Shown piece by piece: positions 7,336 through 14,290 of a stretch of 14,923 nt of DNA. The stretch's first letter is position 1. The number at the start of each line of letters is the position of its first letter. Under the pieces are notes generated by a model that saw nothing but the letters and a program-made list of their open reading frames with translations, ran no database searches and was not told the DNA's origin. This DNA is from OLB16 sp964481775 (GTDB lineage Bacteria; Hinthialibacterota; Hinthialibacteria; OLB16). The position numbers and the translations under genes are program-made. The stretch is from the NCBI GenBank assembly GCA_964481775.1, contig CAYZUX010000157.1, forward strand, positions 1 through 14,923. The letters run 5' to 3'.

Positions 7336-8685
7336 TTACATTGCAGCCATCCTCTCCAACACCCTTCCGGCAGCTTCCACAAGCATCTCGCCTGCCTCTG
7401 GGGCCAGTTGGCTGGAACGCGCCAGGCGGGTTTCATAGCCGCCCCCTTCAAAGGACTTGCGTGTGGGAACATAACCGAAACAACCATTGGCCAATTCCAC
7501 CAGAAAGACATGCTTGAACCAATGACGGGCGAGTATTTTTACCTCGAGGCCAAACTCACAGAAGAGCTCGACAGGAAAGCCAACCGCAATGAAATCGCCC
7601 AGGCGGATAGCCTGAACTTCTAGCCTTGCGAAAGGTTCACGCGCGGCCAGATCCGCCAAGAGCACCGCTTCGTTGGCATATACTTTTTCCTTGTGGGCAC
7701 TGGGACGGCGTGTGCCTTGAGTAAAAAAGAGCTCGCCTGGTTCTGCTTCCCGGAGAACCATCCTGGCTCGCTGAAGCCATTCTGGGGCCACAGTTTTCCT
7801 TGGGACCCGGATGATTTCCCGGTCGACAGCCAGGGGGTACGCGTTCAGGGGCAAAGCACTATCCATTGCACAAAGGGCTGTCTGGGCGAGTTGCCGTGCG
7901 ATCCAGCGTGCTCTTTCCGGGCCATAGGGGATCGAATCCAACTGGGGAGTTTTCGAATCGATATTGCCGCAAGGTCCATTTGCAAACAGAGCACCTGGAT
8001 TCCCGCCCAGCCTGGAACGGGTGAACTCCGACAGGTAACCGGGATAATCAGTGCAGATCCTTTCACCACGGACATTGGTCGGATGGAGTGCAAAGTTGAT
8101 CCACAAACCGATACGAGTTCCATCCCTGCCGCACGCCTCCAGCACACCCAGCTCGTTGTCGGCTGGGCCTTCTCTACCCATCACATCCGGCAGATCAGCC
8201 TCGGTGATGTGGGTATGGACAGTCCCATCTTTGAGAACCACGCGACGGTTGCAGCTGAGCCCCTCGACACTGGTGCCGCCCACCTTCAGGATGGAGGATT
8301 GGAGCCGATGAACCGCCTCCCGAACCGCACAAGCAGCTTCCTCCTCGAGGAAGGAGAGATACTCCTGATCCGCATTTCCACCAAAAAGATCCAGTGTGTA
8401 CGGGCCTGTGTGGGTGTGGGTGGCGGAAACAAGGACATTTTCTCCTGGCACGGGTGTGATTGCGGCGATTTTTTCACGGATACGGCCCACAGTGTCATCA
8501 CAAAGGCCGATCACATCGCAGTCCACCACCGCTGCCAGGGTTCCATTCACCTCGAAAACCAATGCTTCTGCATAGAGGTCATTGACTATTTCGGTGGCAC
8601 TGTGAGGCTCAAAATACCCGGCTGTGGCAGCGCCCAGCGGAGGGGTGATCTTGCGGCGGGAATATCCGGTACGCAGGCTTTCCAT
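7336..8685 (-). CDS. Neutral/alkaline ceramidase-like hydrolase, cytoplasmic
   Basis: This 449-residue protein resembles the N-terminal catalytic domain of neutral/alkaline non-lysosomal ceramidases, zinc amidases that cleave N-acyl bonds. Likely zinc ligands are visible: H90 or H92 in SATHTHTGP, H201 in NFALHPTN, E373 in GFPVELFCEFG and Y417 in GGGYE. DYPGYL (213-218) and NGPCGNIDS (236-244) match the family's core, although the usual GDVSP-like serine nucleophile motif reads GNIDS here. There is no signal peptide and no C-terminal Ig-like domain; secreted Pseudomonas-type ceramidases are much longer. Ceramide is therefore unlikely to be the substrate, and a cytoplasmic amidase or esterase on a small molecule is more plausible. 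The ATG at 8685 has GGAG six bases upstream; a TTG at 8721 has no ribosome site. The repressor gene follows it. Confidence 0.8.
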   Translation of the reverse strand: MESLRTGYSRRKITPPLGAATAGYFEPHSATEIVNDLYAEALVFEVNGTLAAVVDCDVIGLCDDTVGRIREKIAAITPVPGENVLVSATHTHTGPYTLDLFGGNADQEYLSFLEEEAACAVREAVHRLQSSILKVGGTSVEGLSCNRRVVLKDGTVHTHITEADLPDVMGREGPADNELGVLEACGRDGTRIGLWINFALHPTNVRGERICTDYPGYLSEFTRSRLGGNPGALFANGPCGNIDSKTPQLDSIPYGPERARWIARQLAQTALCAMDSALPLNAYPLAVDREIIRVPRKTVAPEWLQRARMVLREAEPGELFFTQGTRRPSAHKEKVYANEAVLLADLAAREPFARLEVQAIRLGDFIAVGFPVELFCEFGLEVKILARHWFKHVFLVELANGCFGYVPTRKSFEGGGYETRLARSSQLAPEAGEMLVEAAGRVLERMAAM

Positions 8686-8719
8686 CTGTTTCTCCAGGCC
8701 TTTCCGTGATATCGCTTCC

Positions 8720-8739
8720 AACAGCTTGGATGAGCTGTT
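8720..8739. repeat. Inverted repeat AACAGCT-N6-AGCTGTT
   Basis: Perfect 7-base arms separated by 6 bases lie in the divergent region between the ceramidase-like and GNAT genes, 17 bases from operator O2. It may be a second protein-binding site or a leader hairpin; it does not resemble the O1 to O3 motif. Confidence 0.4.
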
Positions 8740-8755
8740 CCGGTGCAGGTCGTAG

Positions 8756-8771
8756 ACTGTATCGATAGAGT
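8756..8771. promoter_or_regulatory. Palindromic operator O2 (ACTGTATCGATAGAGT)
   Basis: These 16 bases are the exact reverse complement of 1823-1838 inside operator O1, and are themselves a palindrome with one symmetric mismatch pair. The site lies between the divergent ceramidase-like and GNAT genes, 71 bases from the first and 38 from the second, so it could control either or both. It probably mediates autoregulation of the ceramidase-repressor unit. Confidence 0.7.
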
Positions 8772-8795
8772 AATCTTGATGGTTCCATGACGCAA
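8767..8795 (-). promoter_or_regulatory. Possible promoter of the ceramidase-repressor unit
   Basis: On the minus strand TTGCGT (8795-8790) and TACTCT (8772-8767) are spaced by 17 bases. Each box matches the sigma-70 consensus at only three positions, but the -10 box overlaps operator O2, as expected of a repressible promoter. The match is weak and the call rests mainly on position. Confidence 0.3.
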
Positions 8796-8808
8796 GGAGG
8801 CCTGGAAA

Positions 8809-9438
8809 GTGTTCGCCACCACCTTACTCGGTTTTTTCGACAGGAATGAGGTCATCTGCAGGCAAGCCGGACGGATTGATCTATCCGCCAATGACCTTTG
8901 GGATCTGGACCTGAGGATCGATTGGCAGGGGATAGGACAGGTCGATATCAGGAATGCTGTCCCTGATGATGTCCCCGCCCTCAAGAAGTTCCTACTTGAG
9001 GGATTGAGCGATCACAGCCGTTTTCTGTTCGCCCCATATCCCTATAAAGGAGATTTGGATTCCGTCCTTGATTGTTTGATTGCTGAAAGTTCAAACAAGA
9101 CCTTCCTGATCTACCACGCCTGGCACGAGGGACACATCATCGGGCATTTCTTCCTGGCTAATATGTCCAGACCAGTTGCAGATCTCGGAATCGCGGTGGC
9201 AGATGATTTCCATGGGAAAAAGCTGGGCAATCTCTTTATGACCCTGCTTGTCGCAGCGGGGCATTTCGCCGGAAAGGATGCGATTGAGTTGACCACCAAT
9301 CCCCAGAATCATGCGGGTTTTCATCTCTATCAGAAGATCGGCTTTGTGTATGTGGGCGACCGGGAGATCACCGTGGCCGATGGTACCAGGCGGATCGAGC
9401 ATGAATTGGTCTACCGGATCAGGCAACCGGCTCAGTAG
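8809..9438 (+). CDS. GNAT-family N-acetyltransferase
   Basis: The 209-residue product contains a GNAT acetyltransferase domain from about residue 45 (VDIRNAVPDDVPALKKFL). It has the acetyl-CoA-binding motif A strand and loop, LGIAVADDFHGKKLGNLFM (126-144), and motif B, NHAGFHLYQKIGFV (167-180). The family transfers an acetyl group from acetyl-CoA to an amine; the substrate here is unknown. The GTG start is set by a perfect AAGGAGG at 8794-8800, 8 bases upstream. The first 44 residues have no recognised motif. The gene is divergent from the ceramidase-like gene across operator O2, and its end overlaps the tail of the Asp-box protein gene by 7 bases. Acetylation of an amine produced by the neighbouring pathway is possible but unproven. 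Confidence 0.85.
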   Translation: MFATTLLGFFDRNEVICRQAGRIDLSANDLWDLDLRIDWQGIGQVDIRNAVPDDVPALKKFLLEGLSDHSRFLFAPYPYKGDLDSVLDCLIAESSNKTFLIYHAWHEGHIIGHFFLANMSRPVADLGIAVADDFHGKKLGNLFMTLLVAAGHFAGKDAIELTTNPQNHAGFHLYQKIGFVYVGDREITVADGTRRIEHELVYRIRQPAQ

Positions 9439-10619
9439 TCTTGCCAGGAAGGAATCAATGCCCCCGGTAAGGGAGGATTCCGTGCTAACCACACCTGGGG
9501 CCCTGATGGAAGCAGATCCATCCACCCGAAGAAGGCGGAATCGGTTCGCAGGGACAGTGAAGGCAACATCGACCTGAAACCATCCACAGCGGTTGCATGA
9601 ACCGGGGCTGTCCAAGTGACTCCCGTATCATGGCTTTCGGTGGCGAGGATCTCTCCAACTCCTTCCTCTACTCTTTGATAAGCGACCAGTGTGTTCTTAC
9701 CGCTGACCGCTAGGGCAGGCTCTGGATGGAAGCCCTGGGGTGTGGTGAGCCGCTTTCGAGTCCAGCTGCTTCCGTTATCAAGGCTCCTGGCGAATATCAC
9801 GGCTGCTCCATCAGGAGTGTCTTCGCTCCAGACAGCCTGAAGCACGGCCCCGGTTACCGCGATACGTGGTCCTTCCGAAGCGAATTTGTCCACCAGGCTC
9901 AATGTAAACTCTTTGGTCCAGGTAGCCCCGGAATCCATGCTGCGCCGGAAATACACCTCCGGGCCACCATTTCTCCAATCCTCCCAGATGACAGAAACAT
10001 TCACACCATTCACACAGATCCAGGGATTTCTGCATTCGATGCTGGAAGATGCCAGTGGGCCTGGATCGGACCAGGACACCCCTCCATCCAAAGACCTGGA
10101 ATAAACAATACTCGATGCAACCGATTGGGGTTCCGCCCACACCAGATGAACCGCCAGTCCGGAGGCGGAGATCGTCCCACGGCTCACTCCCGAATATCCT
10201 TGAGAAACCACTTGGGGACTCTCCCAACTGGCGCCACCATCCAGACTCCGTGCTACCCACACCCTCCCCAGCTGGAACCCGAATGTTTCCACCCAGGTCA
10301 CATGGAGGATGCCACTTGAGAAGGATGCCGATGGATACAAGGCGTCCCCCACATTGCTTTCAATAAAGACCACGGGTTCCCAGGATCCATCCACCCAACG
10401 GCGTGAAAACAACCGGTATCTTTCGCCGGCGTACTGGGACCAGAGAACACAGACAGTGGAATCGCCCAAAGGGATGACATCTGGAGAGAGCCCCTCCTCA
10501 CCAGAGGCGGTGACCGGGATTGCCCCCTGCCACATTGTCTCTTGAGCCAAAGCGCAGTGAACATGGATCAACATCAGCCCCAGGAAAGCCAACCAACAGA
10601 AATCAGATTTCCAGCACAT
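9432..10619 (-). CDS. Secreted six-bladed Asp-box (BNR) propeller, sialidase-like fold
   Basis: The 395-residue product starts with a signal peptide (residues 1-26, hydrophobic core WLAFLGLMLIHVH, likely cleavage after ALA). Five clear Asp boxes of the form SxDxGxxW follow at 125-132, 176-183, 227-234, 279-286 and 329-336. Their spacing is a regular 50 to 52 residues, and a degenerate sixth box (WVDGSW) lies near 76. This predicts a complete six-bladed beta-propeller as in sialidases. I see no FRIP motif and no convincing arginine triad, so sialidase activity is not claimed; it may be a binding protein or a different hydrolase. The ATG at 10619 shares one base with the glycosidase stop (TGATG) and has GAGG just upstream, so translation is probably coupled. 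In-frame upstream ATGs at 10655 and 10640 lie within the preceding gene and fit less well. Confidence 0.87.
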   Translation of the reverse strand: MCWKSDFCWLAFLGLMLIHVHCALAQETMWQGAIPVTASGEEGLSPDVIPLGDSTVCVLWSQYAGERYRLFSRRWVDGSWEPVVFIESNVGDALYPSASFSSGILHVTWVETFGFQLGRVWVARSLDGGASWESPQVVSQGYSGVSRGTISASGLAVHLVWAEPQSVASSIVYSRSLDGGVSWSDPGPLASSSIECRNPWICVNGVNVSVIWEDWRNGGPEVYFRRSMDSGATWTKEFTLSLVDKFASEGPRIAVTGAVLQAVWSEDTPDGAAVIFARSLDNGSSWTRKRLTTPQGFHPEPALAVSGKNTLVAYQRVEEGVGEILATESHDTGVTWTAPVHATAVDGFRSMLPSLSLRTDSAFFGWMDLLPSGPQVWLARNPPLPGALIPSWQDY

Positions 10620-13066
10620 CAGAACCTCGCGGACCACCATCCTGAACTCAGCCACTGGACAAAGGTGGAGAACTTGCTGGAAGCCCAGGGAGAAAATTTA
10701 TTGAAGGAAGGAGAATTGACCATCAATGAAACGAACTGGGTCCGCAGTTCATTCTGCAAGGCTGTATCATTCCTGTGTTCGGCAGCCTTACCCAGAATCT
10801 CCATGGCTTTCGCTGTGGTCAGCAGCCACTCCAGTTCGGTTCGTTTGGCAAAAGGAAGCAAAGCCAGCGCGGTCTCGGTGTGTTGACGAATCTGTGTGCC
10901 CTTGGATTCCATGTCCTGAGTAGAGGAACCATCTGTCGTGAAAGTATCGAGCAGGGTCAATGCCTGAAAAAGCTCATCAGCGGCCTGTTTATGGGTGTTT
11001 GCGGCCCATTGGGCATATTCACGGACCACACGGCTTTCAGTGGTGTTCCGGTTCCAGAAGAAACGTGAGGCGAAGTAAGTGTTGGGGAACTTGCTGCCCT
11101 CCTCGATCCTCATGCAGTAGAGAGCACTCACCCCCCGGCTCGCACCGATGGAGGCTTCATTCTTGAGGTACTTCAGCAGGGGCAGGAGGAAGGGGTAGCC
11201 AGTCTCCACGTTGGTCTGGAAGACAAACCCATTCAAACGGAAACCGCGCGCCTTGGCTTGAATGAGAGCGGAGTCCCCATGATCTACCGAGTCCACCACG
11301 CTGATCCGGTCCATCCGGGAGGCGAAGTGGTACTTCAGGGAATCGAGGAAGGTGTTCCTGTAGCTGACACCATACTCGGATTCCAGCGCCCACACCGGCC
11401 AGAGAGAGACCGCGATTTTGGCGGTGGGATTCCTGGCCAGGATGATTTCCTCGAAGGTGGTCACCTGCTCCATCATCCGTTCAGCCTGATGGCCTTTGCA
11501 GTCATAGTGATCAGGACCACAGAAGCAGCCGCCGGGGTCATAGAACCAAATCTGATATTCATCCGCTTCTTTGAACCACTCGAGTTCATTCTCATAGATG
11601 TCCACCATGAAGTCCTTCACTCCGTTCCAACTGAACTGGCCGAACGAGAAGGTATCCGGAACGGATTGGCAGACAACCGGGAAACCATGGTTCACATAGA
11701 CAATCGTAGCTTTGATCAGGTTCTTGTTGGCCGCGAAAATATCCGAGGGAACAATGGTGGCACTGAAGAGGTAAGTGACTTTCATCCCACGCCGGTGGGC
11801 ATATTGGATCATCCGCTGTAACCGCTCATGAAGGATGCGGTTTCTATCTGTGTTACACACGGCCGAGGGTTGAAAGTAAACCTCCGAATCACCCCACAGG
11901 AAGAAATAGAGATGGGTCAACTGCGAACAGACCAGGCGGTCCACGCATTGTTCCCACTCAGCATCGGTCCAGTTATCAGGAGTCAGGGAGCCAAAGCTGA
12001 TCCCATAGGCGATGTTGTAATAAACGGCCCTTTCAGGAATATCAGGGCGGTAGAGATTCTCAACTTCACCTGTATTGCCCGGGGAACCTTCCACATCCAG
12101 GTAAAGCAGTCCCTCTGTGGACTGGAAATGGGTGCGCAGGTGGGAGACACCAAAGATCGTTCCCAGTTCACCCCAGCCCGAGGAAAGCCAGACTTTTTTT
12201 CCGGGAGCAAACAGACTGGGGTAGACAGCTGCCAGGTACCCCTGCTCCTGAACAAAACCGGGTTCTGAGGCGAAGGGGGCCGAAGAACCGTGTCCATCGA
12301 GAATGGTTCTCAACAGGCTGTTGGCGGTGTATCTCCCAACAATGATCAAATCGGATGAGGTTTTTTGATCAGAGGTCAGTTCATCGGCTGGAACCAGTTT
12401 GACCTCGCCATTCACCATGGCCGCCAGGTCATTTTTAAGCCTGACGATATTTTCCCATTCTGGGGTAGTGGTGCTTTCGCCCGTAACAAGGATCAGGGAT
12501 TGGGTGGTCTCCTGTCTTGTGTGGTAAAGACCGATTCGCTGGATACGAATCGCATCGACTTCGAAGAAATCCATGGAGCTGGATGGATCCCCCAGCGCCT
12601 TGATTTCGAGCAGGTGAGTTCCCTTGGAGAAAGAAAAGGCAGAGGGACTGAGCCGGACTGTCTTGGTGAGCAGGGCTTCCGTGGGCTGGTTGGGGTGGCA
12701 AGCCAAGACCTCCTGCCCATCCCAGAGCACAATCCCGATGGGAGCCTGGGAGTTGTTTGTACGGTACCCAACCTCCATTTCCACATAAGGCGCGCGTGAG
12801 TAATCCTCAGTCAACTGGATTGCCAGAGAAGCTTGTGCAGGATAACCCAGATAACCATCAGCGGATGCGACCAGAGCATCACTATCACCCTCTAGCCCGC
12901 TGTCGATCCCTCCTTCGGTCGAGGCATCGCCCGCCCAGTTCGCACCCAGCAAAGGAAAGAGCTCTTGGTCGGCGGAGAAAGCGGGAAATAGTAGAAAGAG
13001 GAGGAGGAAAAGTGCCGGGAGAATGGATCTCTGGCAACCGATGAAAAAACGGAGTAGTGAATTCAT
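10619..13066 (-). CDS. Secreted multidomain glycoside-hydrolase-like protein
   Basis: From ATG 13066 the product has 815 residues. A signal peptide covers about 1-32 (core SILPALFLLLFLLFPAF). Residues 33-178 look like a beta-sandwich carbohydrate-binding module (FSKGTHLLEIKAL, FFEVDAIRIQRIG). Residues 190-316 form an alpha/beta domain like the non-catalytic N-domain of GH20/GH67 enzymes (SLILVTGES, DLIIVGR, KKVWLSSGWGELGTIFGVSHL). Residues 340-690 look like a TIM barrel (ERAVYYNIAYG, LTHLYFFLWGD, AHRRGMKVTYLF, QIWFYDPGGCFCGPDH, KIAVSLWPVW), with D510 a candidate acid residue and three cysteines (514, 516, 523) beside it. Residues 690-815 are helical. It probably cleaves or binds an extracellular glycan, but the family is not certain. 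ATG 13084 is an alternative start without a ribosome site; 13066 follows GAGG closely. The gene is coupled to the propeller gene downstream, and a hairpin cluster sits at its start. Confidence 0.8.
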   Translation of the reverse strand: MNSLLRFFIGCQRSILPALFLLLFLLFPAFSADQELFPLLGANWAGDASTEGGIDSGLEGDSDALVASADGYLGYPAQASLAIQLTEDYSRAPYVEMEVGYRTNNSQAPIGIVLWDGQEVLACHPNQPTEALLTKTVRLSPSAFSFSKGTHLLEIKALGDPSSSMDFFEVDAIRIQRIGLYHTRQETTQSLILVTGESTTTPEWENIVRLKNDLAAMVNGEVKLVPADELTSDQKTSSDLIIVGRYTANSLLRTILDGHGSSAPFASEPGFVQEQGYLAAVYPSLFAPGKKVWLSSGWGELGTIFGVSHLRTHFQSTEGLLYLDVEGSPGNTGEVENLYRPDIPERAVYYNIAYGISFGSLTPDNWTDAEWEQCVDRLVCSQLTHLYFFLWGDSEVYFQPSAVCNTDRNRILHERLQRMIQYAHRRGMKVTYLFSATIVPSDIFAANKNLIKATIVYVNHGFPVVCQSVPDTFSFGQFSWNGVKDFMVDIYENELEWFKEADEYQIWFYDPGGCFCGPDHYDCKGHQAERMMEQVTTFEEIILARNPTAKIAVSLWPVWALESEYGVSYRNTFLDSLKYHFASRMDRISVVDSVDHGDSALIQAKARGFRLNGFVFQTNVETGYPFLLPLLKYLKNEASIGASRGVSALYCMRIEEGSKFPNTYFASRFFWNRNTTESRVVREYAQWAANTHKQAADELFQALTLLDTFTTDGSSTQDMESKGTQIRQHTETALALLPFAKRTELEWLLTTAKAMEILGKAAEHRNDTALQNELRTQFVSLMVNSPSFNKFSPWASSKFSTFVQWLSSGWWSARF

Positions 13067-13135
13067 TCGCCTCGTGTTAACCATCTGGACGCTATATCAC
13101 CCTTCAACAAAAAGGCGAATGAATTCGCCACTCCG
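13050..13135. repeat. 23-bp inverted repeat enclosing the glycosidase start
   Basis: The arms at 13050-13072 and 13113-13135 are inverse copies with two mismatches, separated by 40 bases. In the minus-strand mRNA the distal arm contains the ATG at 13066 and its GAGG, so long-range pairing would mask the start codon. The upstream arm can instead fold on itself as the terminator-like hairpin at 13109-13129, so two exclusive structures are possible. The arrangement also fits a short MITE-like or REP-like element inserted at the gene start. Confidence 0.65.
13109..13129 (-). terminator. Intrinsic-terminator-like hairpin before the glycosidase gene
   Basis: On the minus strand GGCGAATTCATTCGCC folds as a 6 to 7 base-pair stem and is directly followed by five T (13113-13109). 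It lies downstream of the double beta-sandwich gene and upstream of the glycosidase start, so it would limit read-through between them. The stem is short and only partly GC-rich, so efficiency may be moderate. Confidence 0.5.
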
Positions 13136-13146
13136 CTCGTTTGTTC

Positions 13147-13189
13147 TCCTGCGGCGCCCCTGGGATGTACCTCAGGCGGCGCCGCAGGA
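13147..13189 (-). other. GC-rich hairpin just after the beta-sandwich gene stop
   Basis: TCCTGCGGCGCC (13147-13158) and GGCGCCGCAGGA (13178-13189) form a perfect 12-base stem with a further inner CCTG/CAGG pairing. It begins 10 bases after the TAA of the upstream gene. No T-run follows on either strand, so it fits an mRNA-stabilising or REP-like hairpin better than a terminator. Confidence 0.6.
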
Positions 13190-13199
13190 AGAAAGAATC

Positions 13200-14135
13200 T
13201 TAATACAAGGACCAGTGGTTCACTGACGATGCTCCACCCCCGAGCACCTCCAGGCCATCAAGAATGATCAGATCCCAACCGGTACCGCCACCGCCGTCGG
13301 TCAACGTGAGTGTATGTGTTCCATTAGGCAGACTATCATCAAGAACAACAGGCATCCGGAAATTAGTGGAGCCATTATCCAACGGATAGGGTCCCACCAG
13401 TGTACCGCTGGAAAGGGTTCCATCAATGTTCCAATCAATCTTGGTATCCCAATCCCAACGAGCTGAGATAAGAAGTGCAACCCCGCTACCATCGAAACTT
13501 TGTGAGCATGTGGCTCCCGCGCCGGTAACCCATGCCACAGATCCTCCTGTGGCATAGTTGTTCGATTCCAGTGACGAGTCATTTGTGGATCCCCAACCCG
13601 GCTCATAGGTCCATTCCACCTGATCAATCAAGGTTACCGGTATTGCTCCATATACCTCAATCGCATCCAGTGTGATCGTTTCTCCTGCGCCGAGACTGTT
13701 GTTGGTGGTGACCTCCAGGATATGGAAGCCCGCTGCGAGAGTCCCGGTCGCGGCCAGCACATGGGTGGCATAACGGACGCCGGGAATATCCCCCGTGTCA
13801 ATGTTGGTGTTGATGACACCCGCGCCACCCGCACCGCCATCGATCCGCCAGCCGATCTGCTTGGTGTTGCCTTGTTGAACGACACGAAGGCCGAGACCCG
13901 TTCCTGTCCCCCACAGGTGCATCGCTGAATTTAGAGAGGGAGCCCACAGAAAGCTGCCATTGAATGCGCTCGCATCAGGTTCCTTGACCCAGAAATCATA
14001 AGGATAGGTGTTGTGCGGGTTCCCATTGGGGTCGTCTATAGAGAATTTGACCACATCAAAAACTTGTGTCTCCGCAACCGTCAAGGACGAATAAAATAGA
14101 CACACTACGATGAGTACGCCAACCATGCCTTTCAT
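13200..14135 (-). CDS. Secreted protein of two tandem beta-sandwich modules
   Basis: The 311-residue product has a signal peptide (MKGMVGVLIVVCLFYSSLTVA, cleavage near 21). Two similar modules follow, at about 24-164 and 165-300. Each contains a W-x-IDG strand (WRIDGG and WNIDGT), then a G-[FT]-H-x-L strand (AGFHILEVT and NGTHTLTLT), and closes with LDAIEVYG or LDGLEVLG. This pattern fits galactose-binding-like (carbohydrate-binding-type) folds and is also seen in the N-terminal module of the glycosidase encoded next. No catalytic residues are recognisable, so a glycan-binding or surface-capture role is plausible. The ATG at 14135 follows AAGGAGG (14152-14146) by 10 bases; a GTG at 14138 is possible. 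The frame stays open to 14291, but the ribosome site and signal peptide favour 14135. A promoter and operator O3 lie upstream. Confidence 0.8.
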   Translation of the reverse strand: MKGMVGVLIVVCLFYSSLTVAETQVFDVVKFSIDDPNGNPHNTYPYDFWVKEPDASAFNGSFLWAPSLNSAMHLWGTGTGLGLRVVQQGNTKQIGWRIDGGAGGAGVINTNIDTGDIPGVRYATHVLAATGTLAAGFHILEVTTNNSLGAGETITLDAIEVYGAIPVTLIDQVEWTYEPGWGSTNDSSLESNNYATGGSVAWVTGAGATCSQSFDGSGVALLISARWDWDTKIDWNIDGTLSSGTLVGPYPLDNGSTNFRMPVVLDDSLPNGTHTLTLTDGGGGTGWDLIILDGLEVLGGGASSVNHWSLY

Positions 14136-14290
14136 CACCTTGAGACCTCCTTCATCCGACTGGTTCCGCCCCGGTGTGGTTCTCATGTCCAGCACAAGGG
14201 GTCGTCCATTCCACAATCTGGCGGGGGCAAAGGAACTCGCGAGAAGAAAGAAGAGGCCCACGCTCCCCTTCTGACTCCCAAGAGAATACA

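Noticed and set aside
7308..7623. Plus-strand AAAAGGAGG followed by a GTG start (100 codons) overlapping the ceramidase-like gene end
   Set aside because: The ribosome-site match is good, but the frame is fully antisense to the 3' end of the ceramidase-like gene and its product resembles nothing; taken as chance.
7693..8709. 338-codon open frame on the plus strand opposite the ceramidase-like gene
   Set aside because: It has no recognisable domain or good ribosome site and lies entirely antisense to a gene with clear zinc-site motifs; codon bias of the real gene explains the open frame.
8686..8721. TTG start at 8721 for the ceramidase-like gene
   Set aside because: No ribosome site precedes it, whereas ATG 8685 has GGAG at good spacing; the 8720-8739 inverted repeat would also fall on the start.
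11258..11821. 187-codon plus-strand frame opposite the glycosidase
   Set aside because: Antisense to a gene with signal peptide and barrel motifs; no ribosome site or recognisable domain.
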